Origin: a virus
Reading direction: 5' to 3' (one strand)
IMG/VR virus record: IMGVR_UViG_3300042402_005186
Location: 1-57,852 of that record
Length of the DNA: 57,852 nt
The notes under the pieces are model-generated. The model did no database searches and had not been told where the DNA came from. It saw only the letters and a program-made list of their open reading frames with translations. Position numbers and translations under genes: made by a program. Below are positions 17,822 to 26,005 of the stretch, piece after piece. Position 1 is the first letter of the stretch; each line of letters opens with the position of its first letter.

Positions 17822-20497
17822 TTATTTACCTCTTCTTTCTATTTCTTTTAACAAATCGGCTATCATAACTTGCTGTTCTTTAATTGCTTGTGTAATAACT
17901 GGTATTAATCTCTCGTATTGTACGGCTAAAAAGTCATGACCGGATTTACTATTTCCGTGTTCATTAATATCGAAAGGTGCCCTATCGATAACTTCAGGAA
18001 CAGATGGTTGTATTTGTTGAGCAATCAATCCAACTCTTCGCTTTTGATCCTTCTCATAACCATATTTTTCTGCTAAACGATTTTGCGTAAAGTATATACC
18101 AGTCATGCTTAATATTTTTTCCAAACAATTATCTATAATAGAGATTTTCGTCTTCAATCTTTTATCGGAGAAATTAGAAGTTATCTCTGCTGTAGCTCGA
18201 ATAGTACCTTGAGGGCCTGCGGCCGTGTTTAATCCAAGTGCATTTAAACTGGCACTAGAAGTTGTTCCTTGTATCCCTTGTGGTCCAATAAATCCTTGTC
18301 TTCCCGTAGGACCAGGAGGACCTTGAACGCCTTGAGCGCCCGTTGGTCCTCTAGGTCCCTGAGCACCAGCGAGCCCTTGTGCGCCTTGTGCGCCTTGTGG
18401 ACCATTATTACCCGGAAAACCAAAAACGCTACCTTGGGGTCCTTGAGCCCCTTGAGCGCCTTGTGCGCCTTGTGCGCCTTGAGCTCCAGCAATATTTTGT
18501 GAACCCGCAGATCCCTGTACACCCTGTGCACCTTGAACACCTTGAGGTCCTCTTGCAGGAAAACTTGAAAAATTATTAAAAGCAACATCTATAAAACCAG
18601 AAGTGCCAGTATAATAAAAAGATGAATCTATATAAAAAGTTCTATCAGGTCCATCTAACATTTCTCGCTGAAGAGATCCATTTATCCAATACCTAACATA
18701 AACGTTATCATATGTTATAGAAAATTGTGTAGTGGAATCATATCCTGGAAATTCTCCAACATATGTTCCATTTTCATATATTTGAGTGCCTCCTCCATAA
18801 TAAGGATACCAAGCATAGTCGATGGTGGCATAACCTGCATTTGTTGCAGGATCACTATTCAAACCGCACATTACATAATTGAGATTATCATTTCTTCTAA
18901 AAGAAACGAAAGCACCACTCGTAAATCCAGTTGACGAATAAAACTGACCGTCCCAATCTCCATTAGTTCCCGTGTTTTTATAAAAATAACTTGCATCCGA
19001 TGAGGATTGAATGACACCACCAGAAACTACTGCGGTAAAGTTGCTTGATGAACCTGCATATCCTTTTCTGGCAAATCCTTGTGGACCTTGAGCACCAGCA
19101 ACTCCCTGTGGACCTTGAGCACCAGCAACTCCTTGGGCACCGACAACTCCCGGTGCCCCTTGCGGGCCTTGTGGTCCTATATTATTCGAAGGTCCTTGAG
19201 GTCCCTGAACGCCTTGAGCCCCTTGACGACCTTGAAATCCAGCGGGCCCTTGTGCTCCGACAACACCTTGTGCTCCAGAAATACCAGCAACACCTTGTGC
19301 TCCAGGAGAACCTGTCGCGCCTTGAACACCTTGGCGACCTTGAAAACCAGCAACAGCACTTGTTGGTCCAGTGATTCCTTGTACACCTACAGGCCCCTGA
19401 AAGCCAGAAGGTCCTTGTGCTCCAGTCGCACCTTGAGCCCCTTGACGACCTTGAGCACCAACAAGCCCCTGAACTCCTGCAACTCCCTGAGGGCCTATAG
19501 TTCCTTGAGGTCCTTGAGCACCGGGAGCACCTGTTGCACCCTGAACACCTTGACGTCCCTGAAATCCGGTGGGACCTTGTGCACCAACTACCCCTTGTGC
19601 GCCAACAGGAGCAGTACCCTGAGCGCCGGGAATCCCTGTTGCACCCTGAACACCTTGACGGCCTTGAAAACCAGTGGGACCTTGAACACCAACTGCTCCT
19701 TGTGCTCCGACCGGTGCAGTACCTTGAACTCCTTGAGCCCCAACTGGTCCCTGAACTCCCTGAACACCTTGAAATCCAGTGGGGCCTTGAGAACCTTGTG
19801 GTCCTTGGAATCCAGCAGGAGCATTACCTTGAGCGCCTTGTCTACCAGAAGCGCCTTGTATTCCTTGAACTCCTTGAAATCCTTGCGGGCCAGTAGCACC
19901 CTGTGGTCCTTGAAAACCAGAAGGAGAAGATCCTTGGATTCCGGGTGGCCCAAATGGTCCTTGTGATCCTTGAACACCCTGAAACCCCTGCGGACCAGTA
20001 GATCCTTGCGGACCTTGAGCGCCCTGTACGGAAGATCCTTGTGGGCCTGCAAGACCCTGAGCACCTTGTGAACCAGGGGAACCTTGAGCGCCAGGTGCTC
20101 CTGTTGTTCCTTGAGGACCTTGTGCACCTGGATTTCCTTGAGAACCAGCAACTCCTATATCACCGATTTCACCAGAGAACCCAAGAGCTCCTGCGCTACC
20201 AGATTCGCCTTGTGCGCCTTGAGGTCCTTGAATACCAGAAGCTCCTGTTGACCCCTGTGGACCTTGTGCTCCAGGTGATCCTTGTGGGCCTGGTTGTCCA
20301 ATAAATCCGGTGGGTCCCTGGATACCTGGAGCCCCTATATTCCCCTGAGCGCCCTGAGAACCTTGTGCTCCCTGTGCACCTGCGTAAGATGATGGCTGAC
20401 CAACCCATTTTCCTAATGAGTTAATTATGTTATGGGTGCCTGTAGTATTACTGACAGACACTCCATTTTTAACTATAAAATTTCTATCGGTTGCCAT
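17822..20497 (-). CDS. Collagen-like tail fibre 2 with internal globular domain and S74 domain
   Basis: The 891-residue product starts at an ATG, overlapping the stop of fibre 3 by 14 nt. The head [14 protein letters not shown] matches its sisters. Collagen triplets run from about residue 40 to 475. A non-collagen domain of about 170 residues follows (475-650), rich in Tyr, Ser and Gly, with [15 protein letters not shown] typical of a jelly-roll or lectin-like fold. A second collagen segment follows, then the S74 domain from about residue 775 ([17 protein letters not shown]). The first collagen part carries recurring breaks of the Gly-X-Y rhythm ([24 protein letters not shown]). The inserted domain is the best candidate for receptor binding. 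Confidence 0.92.
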   Translation of the reverse strand: MATDRNFIVKNGVSVSNTTGTHNIINSLGKWVGQPSSYAGAQGAQGSQGAQGNIGAPGIQGPTGFIGQPGPQGSPGAQGPQGSTGASGIQGPQGAQGESGSAGALGFSGEIGDIGVAGSQGNPGAQGPQGTTGAPGAQGSPGSQGAQGLAGPQGSSVQGAQGPQGSTGPQGFQGVQGSQGPFGPPGIQGSSPSGFQGPQGATGPQGFQGVQGIQGASGRQGAQGNAPAGFQGPQGSQGPTGFQGVQGVQGPVGAQGVQGTAPVGAQGAVGVQGPTGFQGRQGVQGATGIPGAQGTAPVGAQGVVGAQGPTGFQGRQGVQGATGAPGAQGPQGTIGPQGVAGVQGLVGAQGRQGAQGATGAQGPSGFQGPVGVQGITGPTSAVAGFQGRQGVQGATGSPGAQGVAGISGAQGVVGAQGPAGFQGRQGAQGVQGPQGPSNNIGPQGPQGAPGVVGAQGVAGAQGPQGVAGAQGPQGFARKGYAGSSSNFTAVVSGGVIQSSSDASYFYKNTGTNGDWDGQFYSSTGFTSGAFVSFRRNDNLNYVMCGLNSDPATNAGYATIDYAWYPYYGGGTQIYENGTYVGEFPGYDSTTQFSITYDNVYVRYWINGSLQREMLDGPDRTFYIDSSFYYTGTSGFIDVAFNNFSSFPARGPQGVQGAQGVQGSAGSQNIAGAQGAQGAQGAQGAQGPQGSVFGFPGNNGPQGAQGAQGLAGAQGPRGPTGAQGVQGPPGPTGRQGFIGPQGIQGTTSSASLNALGLNTAAGPQGTIRATAEITSNFSDKRLKTKISIIDNCLEKILSMTGIYFTQNRLAEKYGYEKDQKRRVGLIAQQIQPSVPEVIDRAPFDINEHGNSKSGHDFLAVQYERLIPVITQAIKEQQVMIADLLKEIERRGK

Positions 20498-22697
20498 TCA
20501 ATCTTTCTCTGAGAGCTTCTATTTCTTTTTGTTGTTCTTTGATCGTTTCTACAATAAGTGGTATCAAATATTGGTAATGAACCGTTAAATAATTTTCACC
20601 GCTTCTACTCTGTTCATTCTCATCAATATCAAATGGAGCAAGAGTAACGATTTCAGGTAAAACTTTTTGTACTTCTTGTGCTATTACGCCTATTTGTTTT
20701 TTATAGTCGTGATAACCAAATTTTTCTGCATGAGAATTTTGTTTGTAAAAAATGCCATTCAGTGAATAAAGTTTTTCACCAGCATTCTTTATGTATTCGA
20801 TGTTATCTTTTAATCTGATATCAGAGTAAAATGAGGTTATCGTACTTGTAGCTCTGAGTGTTCCTGTTGGACCTGCGGCAGTATTTACACCTAATGAAGC
20901 AATAGAAACGCTTGGTGTTCCTGGGACTCCGGCTGAAAGATCTCCTGGAGTACCTTGAGCTCCTGTTGGTCCTTGGGCACCTTGAGCTCCCGAAGTACCT
21001 GGAGGACCTTGGGGTCCTGTAACACTTGACGGAGGACCTGTATTTCCTTGAGCCCCAGGCGACCCATTAGCACCAAATGTAAAAGATGAAGGTCCTTGTG
21101 GACCTTGGACTCCTTGAGCACCAGGAACTCCCGGAGCACCAGGAACACCAGTAAAACCCACTCGTCCTTGAAATCCTGATGGGCCTTGTGCCCCAGAAAC
21201 TCCAATTGATCCTTGTGCTCCTTGTCTTCCTGCGGCCGCGGTTGGACCTATGGCTCCGTTTACACTAGTATTGCCTTGAGCACCGGCAATTCCTTGAACA
21301 CCTTGAGCGCCAGCGATTCCTTGAGTGCCTTGAACTCCCTGTCTTCCTTGGATCCCAGAAGGACCAGTTGTACCAAGAACTCCTTGAGGACCTGTTGCGC
21401 CAGTAGGATTAGTTCCTTGTGCTCCCTGAGGTCCTTGAAATCCTGCGGGTCCTTGAACGCCTTGAAAACCTTGTCTTCCTTGTGCGCCTTGAAATCCTGC
21501 AGGACCTTGAACGCCAGCGGGCCCCTGAGCTCCTTGAGGTCCTTGAATTCCAGTCGGACCTTGAATACCCTGTGTTCCCGTAAAACCCACTTGTCCTTGA
21601 AAACCCGAAGGGCCTTGTGCACCAGCAGGACCCTGTGCGCCCTGAGCGCCTGGAGGTCCTTGAACACCTTGAGCACCTGTGACTGAAGATGCTGCACCTT
21701 GAGCACCTTGAAATCCCGCAGGACCTTGTGCACCCGCAGGACCTTGTGCACCCTGTGGACCCTGAGCACCTGCAACTCCTGGTACACCTTGAGCACCTGC
21801 TGTTCCAGTGGGCCCCTGAAATCCCGCAGGACCTTGTGCACCCGCAGGACCTTGTGCACCCTGTGGACCCTGAGCACCTGCAACTCCTGGTACACCTTGA
21901 GCACCTGCTGTTCCAGTGGGCCCCTGAAAACCTTGTGGTCCGAGTGAACCTACTGAACCTTGTGCACCTTGAGGTCCTTGAATACCAGAAGCTCCTGTTG
22001 ACCCCTGTGGACCTTGTTCTCCAGGAATTCCAATCGGTCCTTGAGCGCCTTGAGCACCCGGAGAACCCTGAGCGCCTTGAGGTCCTTGAGCGCCTGATGA
22101 TCCTGTTGTTCCTTGAGGACCTTGCACACCCGATCCTCCTTGAACACCTTGAGCGCCTTGAGGGCCGACTGCACCTTGAGTTCCTTGAGGACCTTGTGCA
22201 CCAGAAGCACCGGATGAACCTTGAGGTCCTTGAGCTCCTGGGGCTCCGGTATCTCCAGTCGTTCCCACCATTCCAGGAACGCCAGTATTTCCAGTTAGTC
22301 CTTGAAACCCTATAGCTCCGTTAGCGCCAACATTACCAGTAAATCCTATTCCACCTTGAAATCCTTGGGGACCTTTTGAACCTTGAGGGCCTTGTGCACC
22401 AACTGCTCCCTGTGCGCCTTGAGGGCCTTGTGCTCCAGAAGCGCCTGGATCTCCACCAACTCCGGGAGCTCCATCAACACCAGAAAAGCCCGGTGTGGTA
22501 CTTGCAGATCCTTGGGGTCCTTGTGCTCCCGGTGTTCCTTGAGCTCCCGGTGAACCAGGAGAACCTGAAGCTCCTGCAAAACCTGCGTCACCTGTTATAT
22601 TATCTGGCGGTCCAACCCATCGACCGTCCGAATCAATGACTGATTCAGTACCGACGTTTATGCCATTTTTTACTACGAAATTTTTATCTGTTGCCAA
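20484..22697 (-). CDS. Collagen-like tail fibre 3 with S74 chaperone domain
   Basis: The 737-residue product begins at a TTG (22697-22695); an in-frame stop lies just upstream, so no longer ATG version exists, and the residues after it ([15 protein letters not shown]) match the ATG-started sister. Residues 38-620 are collagen triplets, mostly GPQ, GAQ, GPA and GPT, with Pro in the third position in GAP, GVP, GSP and GIP. The C-terminus is an S74 domain ([27 protein letters not shown]). A perfect 108-bp tandem duplication lies in the repeat. This is the first of the three collagen genes in transcription order. Confidence 0.93.
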   Translation of the reverse strand: MATDKNFVVKNGINVGTESVIDSDGRWVGPPDNITGDAGFAGASGSPGSPGAQGTPGAQGPQGSASTTPGFSGVDGAPGVGGDPGASGAQGPQGAQGAVGAQGPQGSKGPQGFQGGIGFTGNVGANGAIGFQGLTGNTGVPGMVGTTGDTGAPGAQGPQGSSGASGAQGPQGTQGAVGPQGAQGVQGGSGVQGPQGTTGSSGAQGPQGAQGSPGAQGAQGPIGIPGEQGPQGSTGASGIQGPQGAQGSVGSLGPQGFQGPTGTAGAQGVPGVAGAQGPQGAQGPAGAQGPAGFQGPTGTAGAQGVPGVAGAQGPQGAQGPAGAQGPAGFQGAQGAASSVTGAQGVQGPPGAQGAQGPAGAQGPSGFQGQVGFTGTQGIQGPTGIQGPQGAQGPAGVQGPAGFQGAQGRQGFQGVQGPAGFQGPQGAQGTNPTGATGPQGVLGTTGPSGIQGRQGVQGTQGIAGAQGVQGIAGAQGNTSVNGAIGPTAAAGRQGAQGSIGVSGAQGPSGFQGRVGFTGVPGAPGVPGAQGVQGPQGPSSFTFGANGSPGAQGNTGPPSSVTGPQGPPGTSGAQGAQGPTGAQGTPGDLSAGVPGTPSVSIASLGVNTAAGPTGTLRATSTITSFYSDIRLKDNIEYIKNAGEKLYSLNGIFYKQNSHAEKFGYHDYKKQIGVIAQEVQKVLPEIVTLAPFDIDENEQSRSGENYLTVHYQYLIPLIVETIKEQQKEIEALRERLNGNR
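21709..21929 (-). repeat. Perfect 108-bp tandem duplication in collagen-like fibre 3
   Basis: Bases 21709-21816 are repeated without mismatch at 21817-21924, with five more bases of a third copy. The unit encodes 36 residues (12 triplets) including [19 protein letters not shown]. Complete DNA identity including silent positions points to a recent copy-number change. Confidence 0.92.
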
Positions 22698-22725
22698 GGT
22701 TCATTATCCCCTTTACCAAAATTAT

Positions 22726-23319
22726 TTAGATGGGTATTAGGGTGATCGAAGCTTTGACTGTTGTCGATGAAAAGGTGGGAGTGAATAAGACACTTAGTGT
22801 TCCTGTTGTAATAGATGCATCGAATGCGCCGAGAGAATTTGCTGTTGTTTTTATTTCGCCGTATTGAGTTAAGAAAACGTTTGCGCCATCATGAGTCATT
22901 GACAATTCAATTACGTTATATTCCGAACCGCTTGTTATTTGAACGAAGTATTTTGCTGAACGATAGGTTCCTGAAGGCCATGAATCGAAAGTAATTTGTG
23001 ATAAACCTGATGTTGTAACTGTAGTAGATTCAATTAAAGCATGAGCATTTACACTAATCTTTTCTGTGCTTAATGTGCTTGTGCTTGTGTTATACTTTAG
23101 CTTATTTGATGCACCAAATGATCCGAGATTGTTAAATTGAATCTCACCATCAAGCCCCGCTGGTTCAGTTACAGTATCTAACTGTATTACGTGATTAGTA
23201 TTATTACCATAGTATAATTTACCATCACTTGAGTTGATGGCAAGTTCTCCAGGCTGTAGCGTTGAAGGTACATTACCTGAAGAACCAGAATGTCTTAACT
23301 GTATTATTGTATTTGCCAT
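22726..23319 (-). CDS. Fibre/adaptor structural protein
   Basis: The 197-residue product begins MANTIIQLRHSGSSGNVPST, then LQPGELAINSSDGKLYYGN. This 'PGELAIN..DGKLYYG' element is common at the N-terminus of phage fibre proteins and tropism determinants, where it docks to the baseplate. The rest is beta-rich with Ser/Thr strands and no repeats; no collagen or S74 part is present. The opening resembles that of the 472-residue protein two genes upstream. It ends 28 nt before collagen-like fibre 3. Virion structural function is well supported; the exact role is unknown. Confidence 0.7.
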   Translation of the reverse strand: MANTIIQLRHSGSSGNVPSTLQPGELAINSSDGKLYYGNNTNHVIQLDTVTEPAGLDGEIQFNNLGSFGASNKLKYNTSTSTLSTEKISVNAHALIESTTVTTSGLSQITFDSWPSGTYRSAKYFVQITSGSEYNVIELSMTHDGANVFLTQYGEIKTTANSLGAFDASITTGTLSVLFTPTFSSTTVKASITLIPI

Positions 23320-23329
23320 CTAGTGAATC

Positions 23330-23929
23330 TTAGAATGTTCCTCCAGACCTAACACTATTATCCGGAGTTTCCGTTTGAATTATTTTTTCGGAGACGGCAG
23401 ATCCATTAGTTTTAATTTTCTTCAACTTATTTGCCGGCAACTCTGTTTCTAACTTTTCGATATATTTAGTTAGCTCATCCAAACGGGTGTTATTTCTGAG
23501 TAAAACATCCTGTGATTCACTTTTTGCTCGCAGTAATTCGTTTTTAGCCTCATTAAGCTGTCTCATATAATCATTAACAGCTTGTTGTAGCCTAGTTTTC
23601 TCTTGTGCTATAGAATTTAAATTAGAAATTTCTGAAGATTTGGAATTCAAATCATTTTTTAATGCATCTCTTTCAACAGTTAAAGCATTTATGATTCTAT
23701 CTTTTTCGACTGTTGAAGAATTAATAACTCTATCTTTTTCTACAAGAGTTTTTTGCAATTCTGTATTAGAATTCGAAAGCTCTTGAACTTTTCTTTTCGT
23801 TTCATTCGCTTCTTGAATTTCTGTTTTCAGTGTTTCTAACTGAGCCTGAAATAAAATGTTTTGCTTGACAACCGCTAGAAAATTGTCAAGCAAAACCTGA
23901 GAGTAAGCATTTTGCAATTTCACATCCAT
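23330..23929 (-). CDS. Coiled-coil protein in fibre operon, C-terminal GGTF
   Basis: Most of this 199-residue protein, about residues 25-165, is a long heptad-type coiled coil rich in Glu, Lys, Asn and Leu, including two near-copies of VEKDRxIN. It ends SVRSGGTF; the final GG[TR]F is shared with the next two upstream virion genes. It starts behind a GAAAGGGG ribosome binding site. A perfect 14-bp inverted repeat lies within codons 12-24. A spacer, chaperone or fibre-oligomerising role fits, but no specific family is recognised. Confidence 0.65.
   Translation of the reverse strand: MDVKLQNAYSQVLLDNFLAVVKQNILFQAQLETLKTEIQEANETKRKVQELSNSNTELQKTLVEKDRVINSSTVEKDRIINALTVERDALKNDLNSKSSEISNLNSIAQEKTRLQQAVNDYMRQLNEAKNELLRAKSESQDVLLRNNTRLDELTKYIEKLETELPANKLKKIKTNGSAVSEKIIQTETPDNSVRSGGTF
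23858..23896 (-). repeat. Perfect 14-bp inverted repeat inside coiled-coil gene
   Basis: GTTTTGCTTGACAA at 23858-23871 is the exact reverse complement of 23883-23896, with an 11-base loop. It encodes part of residues 12-24 and begins about 34 nt into the message. It could fold as a strong mRNA hairpin affecting translation or as a protein-binding palindrome. Confidence 0.75.
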
Positions 23930-23951
23930 GATAAACCCCTTTCAAAATAAT

Positions 23952-25370
23952 TTAGAATGTTCCACCGTTCAAGTGTTCAAATACTGGAATACCAGAAGCA
24001 TTAATTTGAAGTATTTGGCCCTGTGTTCCAGTAACCGCAGTAAGTGCTCCTGTAGAAGACTCAGCAGAAATTACAACACCATTCGCAGTGAATGAAGAAG
24101 ATCCTGTACCACCTCTAGGGACACCTAATGTTCCAGAAATGATTTGTGATGTATCTATCGCTATTGCAACATTAGAAACCGCACTAACTCTTCCATAAGT
24201 ATCAGTAGTTACAATTAATGTTCTACTATTTCCACCATATGTTTCTGCTGTTCCAGTATTAGCAAGCTCATTTAATCCGCCAGTTCCATTACCAATTAAG
24301 ATTGCGCCAGAAGTAAAGGTGCTTCTTCCGGTACCGCCATCTGCAACTGCAATATCAGAAAATAAACTTGAAACATTACCACCGACAATATCCGCATCTA
24401 GTGTAGCTCTTTGGAATGATGTATTCGCTACATCAATAATATTATTTGGTGTATTTGTATCTAATGATGCATCTGTGTAATTCTTAAACAGATAATATTT
24501 ACCATCCGATGCATGACGAACAAGACCTGTATGTCTCTTTGTTACACCAGCATCATCGCTGTAATGACCTAAGAATCCAATATCAACAGCATCAGACGAT
24601 TCATTGTTTGCTGCTAACTGAATCATCGGATCATCTACTCTAATCGTATCGATATCGAGAGAGGTTAAATTTCCTGTTACAGAGAGGTTGCCTGTAAGAG
24701 ATAAGTCACCAGTAATAGATTGATTACCAGTTGTTCGAATGATTGTATTATCTACATTAAAAGTTATCTTGTTGTTGCCTGCATCGGTAACGGTACTGAT
24801 TCCATCTCCACCGATTAAATTCAGGGTATCTGTAGCAAGAGCAATTGTGTCTTGTCCGGTATCAGAAGCAACAGTTAGACTTGTAGAAATCGATACGTTT
24901 GCTGCATATGAAATACGACCTTTCGTATCTACAGTAAAGACTGCAATGTTTGATGTTCCACCATATGTTCCTGAACTCACACCAGTTGTTTTCAAATTAC
25001 CCTGAAGAACAACGGGCGAAGTTCCGTCAAATCCTACCGTAGCAGAATCTACGTCATCTCCGTTTATACTGAAGTTTCTACTTGTTTCTAATGCAGTCGC
25101 AGTATTAGAATTACCGTAAATTGTAGCAGTGATTACATTAGCAGAAAAGTTTCCGCTGTTATCTCTCTTAACTAATGTATTGGCAGTATTCGCATCTGTG
25201 GAAGAATTAATTTTGTCTGTATACGCTTTACCACCAATAGCAACGACACCCGTTCCGTCATCAATCCATAGGGTATTGGTTACGTTCGAGTAGGCTGGTT
25301 CCGCTAAATTTAATGTTGGTGGAACCCCTGTCGCATTAGAATACTTTAGCTGAATTACTGTATTAGCCAT
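23952..25370 (-). CDS. Tail fibre-like structural protein, C-terminal GGTF
   Basis: The 472-residue product begins MANTVIQLKYSNATGVPPTL and continues LNLAEPAYSNVTNTLWIDDG, a fibre N-terminal docking element like that of the 197-residue protein. The rest is a low-complexity Asn/Thr/Gly beta-rich shaft with repeats such as TVASDTGQDTIAL, LSVTGNLTSLDIDTI and 'ADGGTGRSTFTSGAI'. GGTG[RS]S is common in phage fibre shafts. It ends HLNGGTF. It is probably a trimeric fibre or whisker component. A late octamer lies close upstream. Confidence 0.75.
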   Translation of the reverse strand: MANTVIQLKYSNATGVPPTLNLAEPAYSNVTNTLWIDDGTGVVAIGGKAYTDKINSSTDANTANTLVKRDNSGNFSANVITATIYGNSNTATALETSRNFSINGDDVDSATVGFDGTSPVVLQGNLKTTGVSSGTYGGTSNIAVFTVDTKGRISYAANVSISTSLTVASDTGQDTIALATDTLNLIGGDGISTVTDAGNNKITFNVDNTIIRTTGNQSITGDLSLTGNLSVTGNLTSLDIDTIRVDDPMIQLAANNESSDAVDIGFLGHYSDDAGVTKRHTGLVRHASDGKYYLFKNYTDASLDTNTPNNIIDVANTSFQRATLDADIVGGNVSSLFSDIAVADGGTGRSTFTSGAILIGNGTGGLNELANTGTAETYGGNSRTLIVTTDTYGRVSAVSNVAIAIDTSQIISGTLGVPRGGTGSSSFTANGVVISAESSTGALTAVTGTQGQILQINASGIPVFEHLNGGTF

Positions 25371-25383
25371 TTTTTTTACCTTT

Positions 25384-25391
25384 TATTTATT
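25384..25391 (-). promoter_or_regulatory. Possible late promoter before the 472-residue fibre gene
   Basis: Minus strand AATAAATA, 13 nt upstream of the ATG. The expected start of transcription would leave a leader of only about 7 nt, so either translation is nearly leaderless or the match is accidental. Confidence 0.35.
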
Positions 25392-25393
25392 TT

Positions 25394-25651
25394 TTAAAAT
25401 CTTCCACCGTTAATATTTGTCGGAATCGCAGCAATATCACCGAGTCTTTGATTAGTAAATTTTCCCTCGGTTGCATCAAAAGCTACAACATCCCCTTCTT
25501 CCGGATTGATTACTTCAGTATCAGACAATTCAATCAAAGCTACATTTGGCTTTGGTTTGAATCTCGGATCCGCAATAACAGTTCTATTTGGAGAAGATAT
25601 CGCTACTTGTAGTGACGCATTTCTTGGTGATATTGAAGCCTTTATTGACAT
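25394..25651 (-). CDS. Small virion-region protein, C-terminal GGRF
   Basis: The 85-residue protein MSIKASISPRNASLQVAIS... is unknown to me. It is beta-rich with a 'GDVVAFDATEGKF' stretch and ends NINGGRF, sharing the last-residue motif GG[TR]F with the next two genes downstream. It sits between a 110-residue fibre-region protein and a fibre-like protein, so a small adaptor or baseplate-bound role is likely. The ribosome binding site is CAGGA. Confidence 0.6.
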   Translation of the reverse strand: MSIKASISPRNASLQVAISSPNRTVIADPRFKPKPNVALIELSDTEVINPEEGDVVAFDATEGKFTNQRLGDIAAIPTNINGGRF

Positions 25652-25663
25652 TTATTTTCCTGT

Positions 25664-25671
25664 TATTTATT
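25664..25671 (-). promoter_or_regulatory. Possible late promoter before the 85-residue gene
   Basis: Minus strand AATAAATA, 12 nt before the start codon, next to the stop of the upstream 110-residue gene. As at 25384, the implied leader is very short. Confidence 0.35.
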
Positions 25672-26004
25672 TTACCTAGTAACTGAGGGTAAAACAGTAA
25701 CAATTCCTTCAACCACTCTCGTCACTACATTAGTTGGAGAGGTAATAATCACATCATAAACATATCTTCCTGGTGTTAAATTTGCAGTATTTGATGAAGT
25801 CATTGAAAGAGTAACTTCACCATTTGCTATTCCGGTAACTGTAGCAGTAATCTGATTATACGAAGAAGAATAGTAAGACTTTCTCATCATTGAGTTTGCT
25901 GTATATGCATATAAATTTAATGCTGTTCCAGCAGTATCTTCGATATTGATTACAGTGCTAAATGTAGCGCCCTGTTCTATAGCAAGTTCGGAAAAAGCAG
26001 CCAT
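25672..26004 (-). CDS. Small beta-sandwich virion protein
   Basis: The 110-residue product, MAAFSELAIEQGATFSTVIN, has the pattern of a single immunoglobulin-like beta domain as in BppU-type N-terminal domains of phage receptor-binding complexes: 'EQGATFS' strand, 'NLTPGRYVYDVII' and 'VTRVVEGIVTVLP'. Proteins of this type occur next to fibre genes in many marine T4-like phages. It follows the 1761-residue fibre gene with one base between them. An adaptor between fibre and baseplate is a reasonable inference. Confidence 0.65.
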   Translation of the reverse strand: MAAFSELAIEQGATFSTVINIEDTAGTALNLYAYTANSMMRKSYYSSSYNQITATVTGIANGEVTLSMTSSNTANLTPGRYVYDVIITSPTNVVTRVVEGIVTVLPSVTR

Positions 26005-26005
26005 T

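Noticed and set aside
16320-22639. Long open frames on both strands within the collagen-like genes
   Set aside because: They arise from the repetitive G+C-rich Gly-X-Y coding in other frames; they have simple repeated composition, no ribosome binding sites, and lie wholly inside genes with clear domains.
15648-22697. Short periodic repeats resembling a CRISPR array
   Set aside because: The periodicity is that of collagen codons (multiples of 9 bp), units vary and have no unique spacers.
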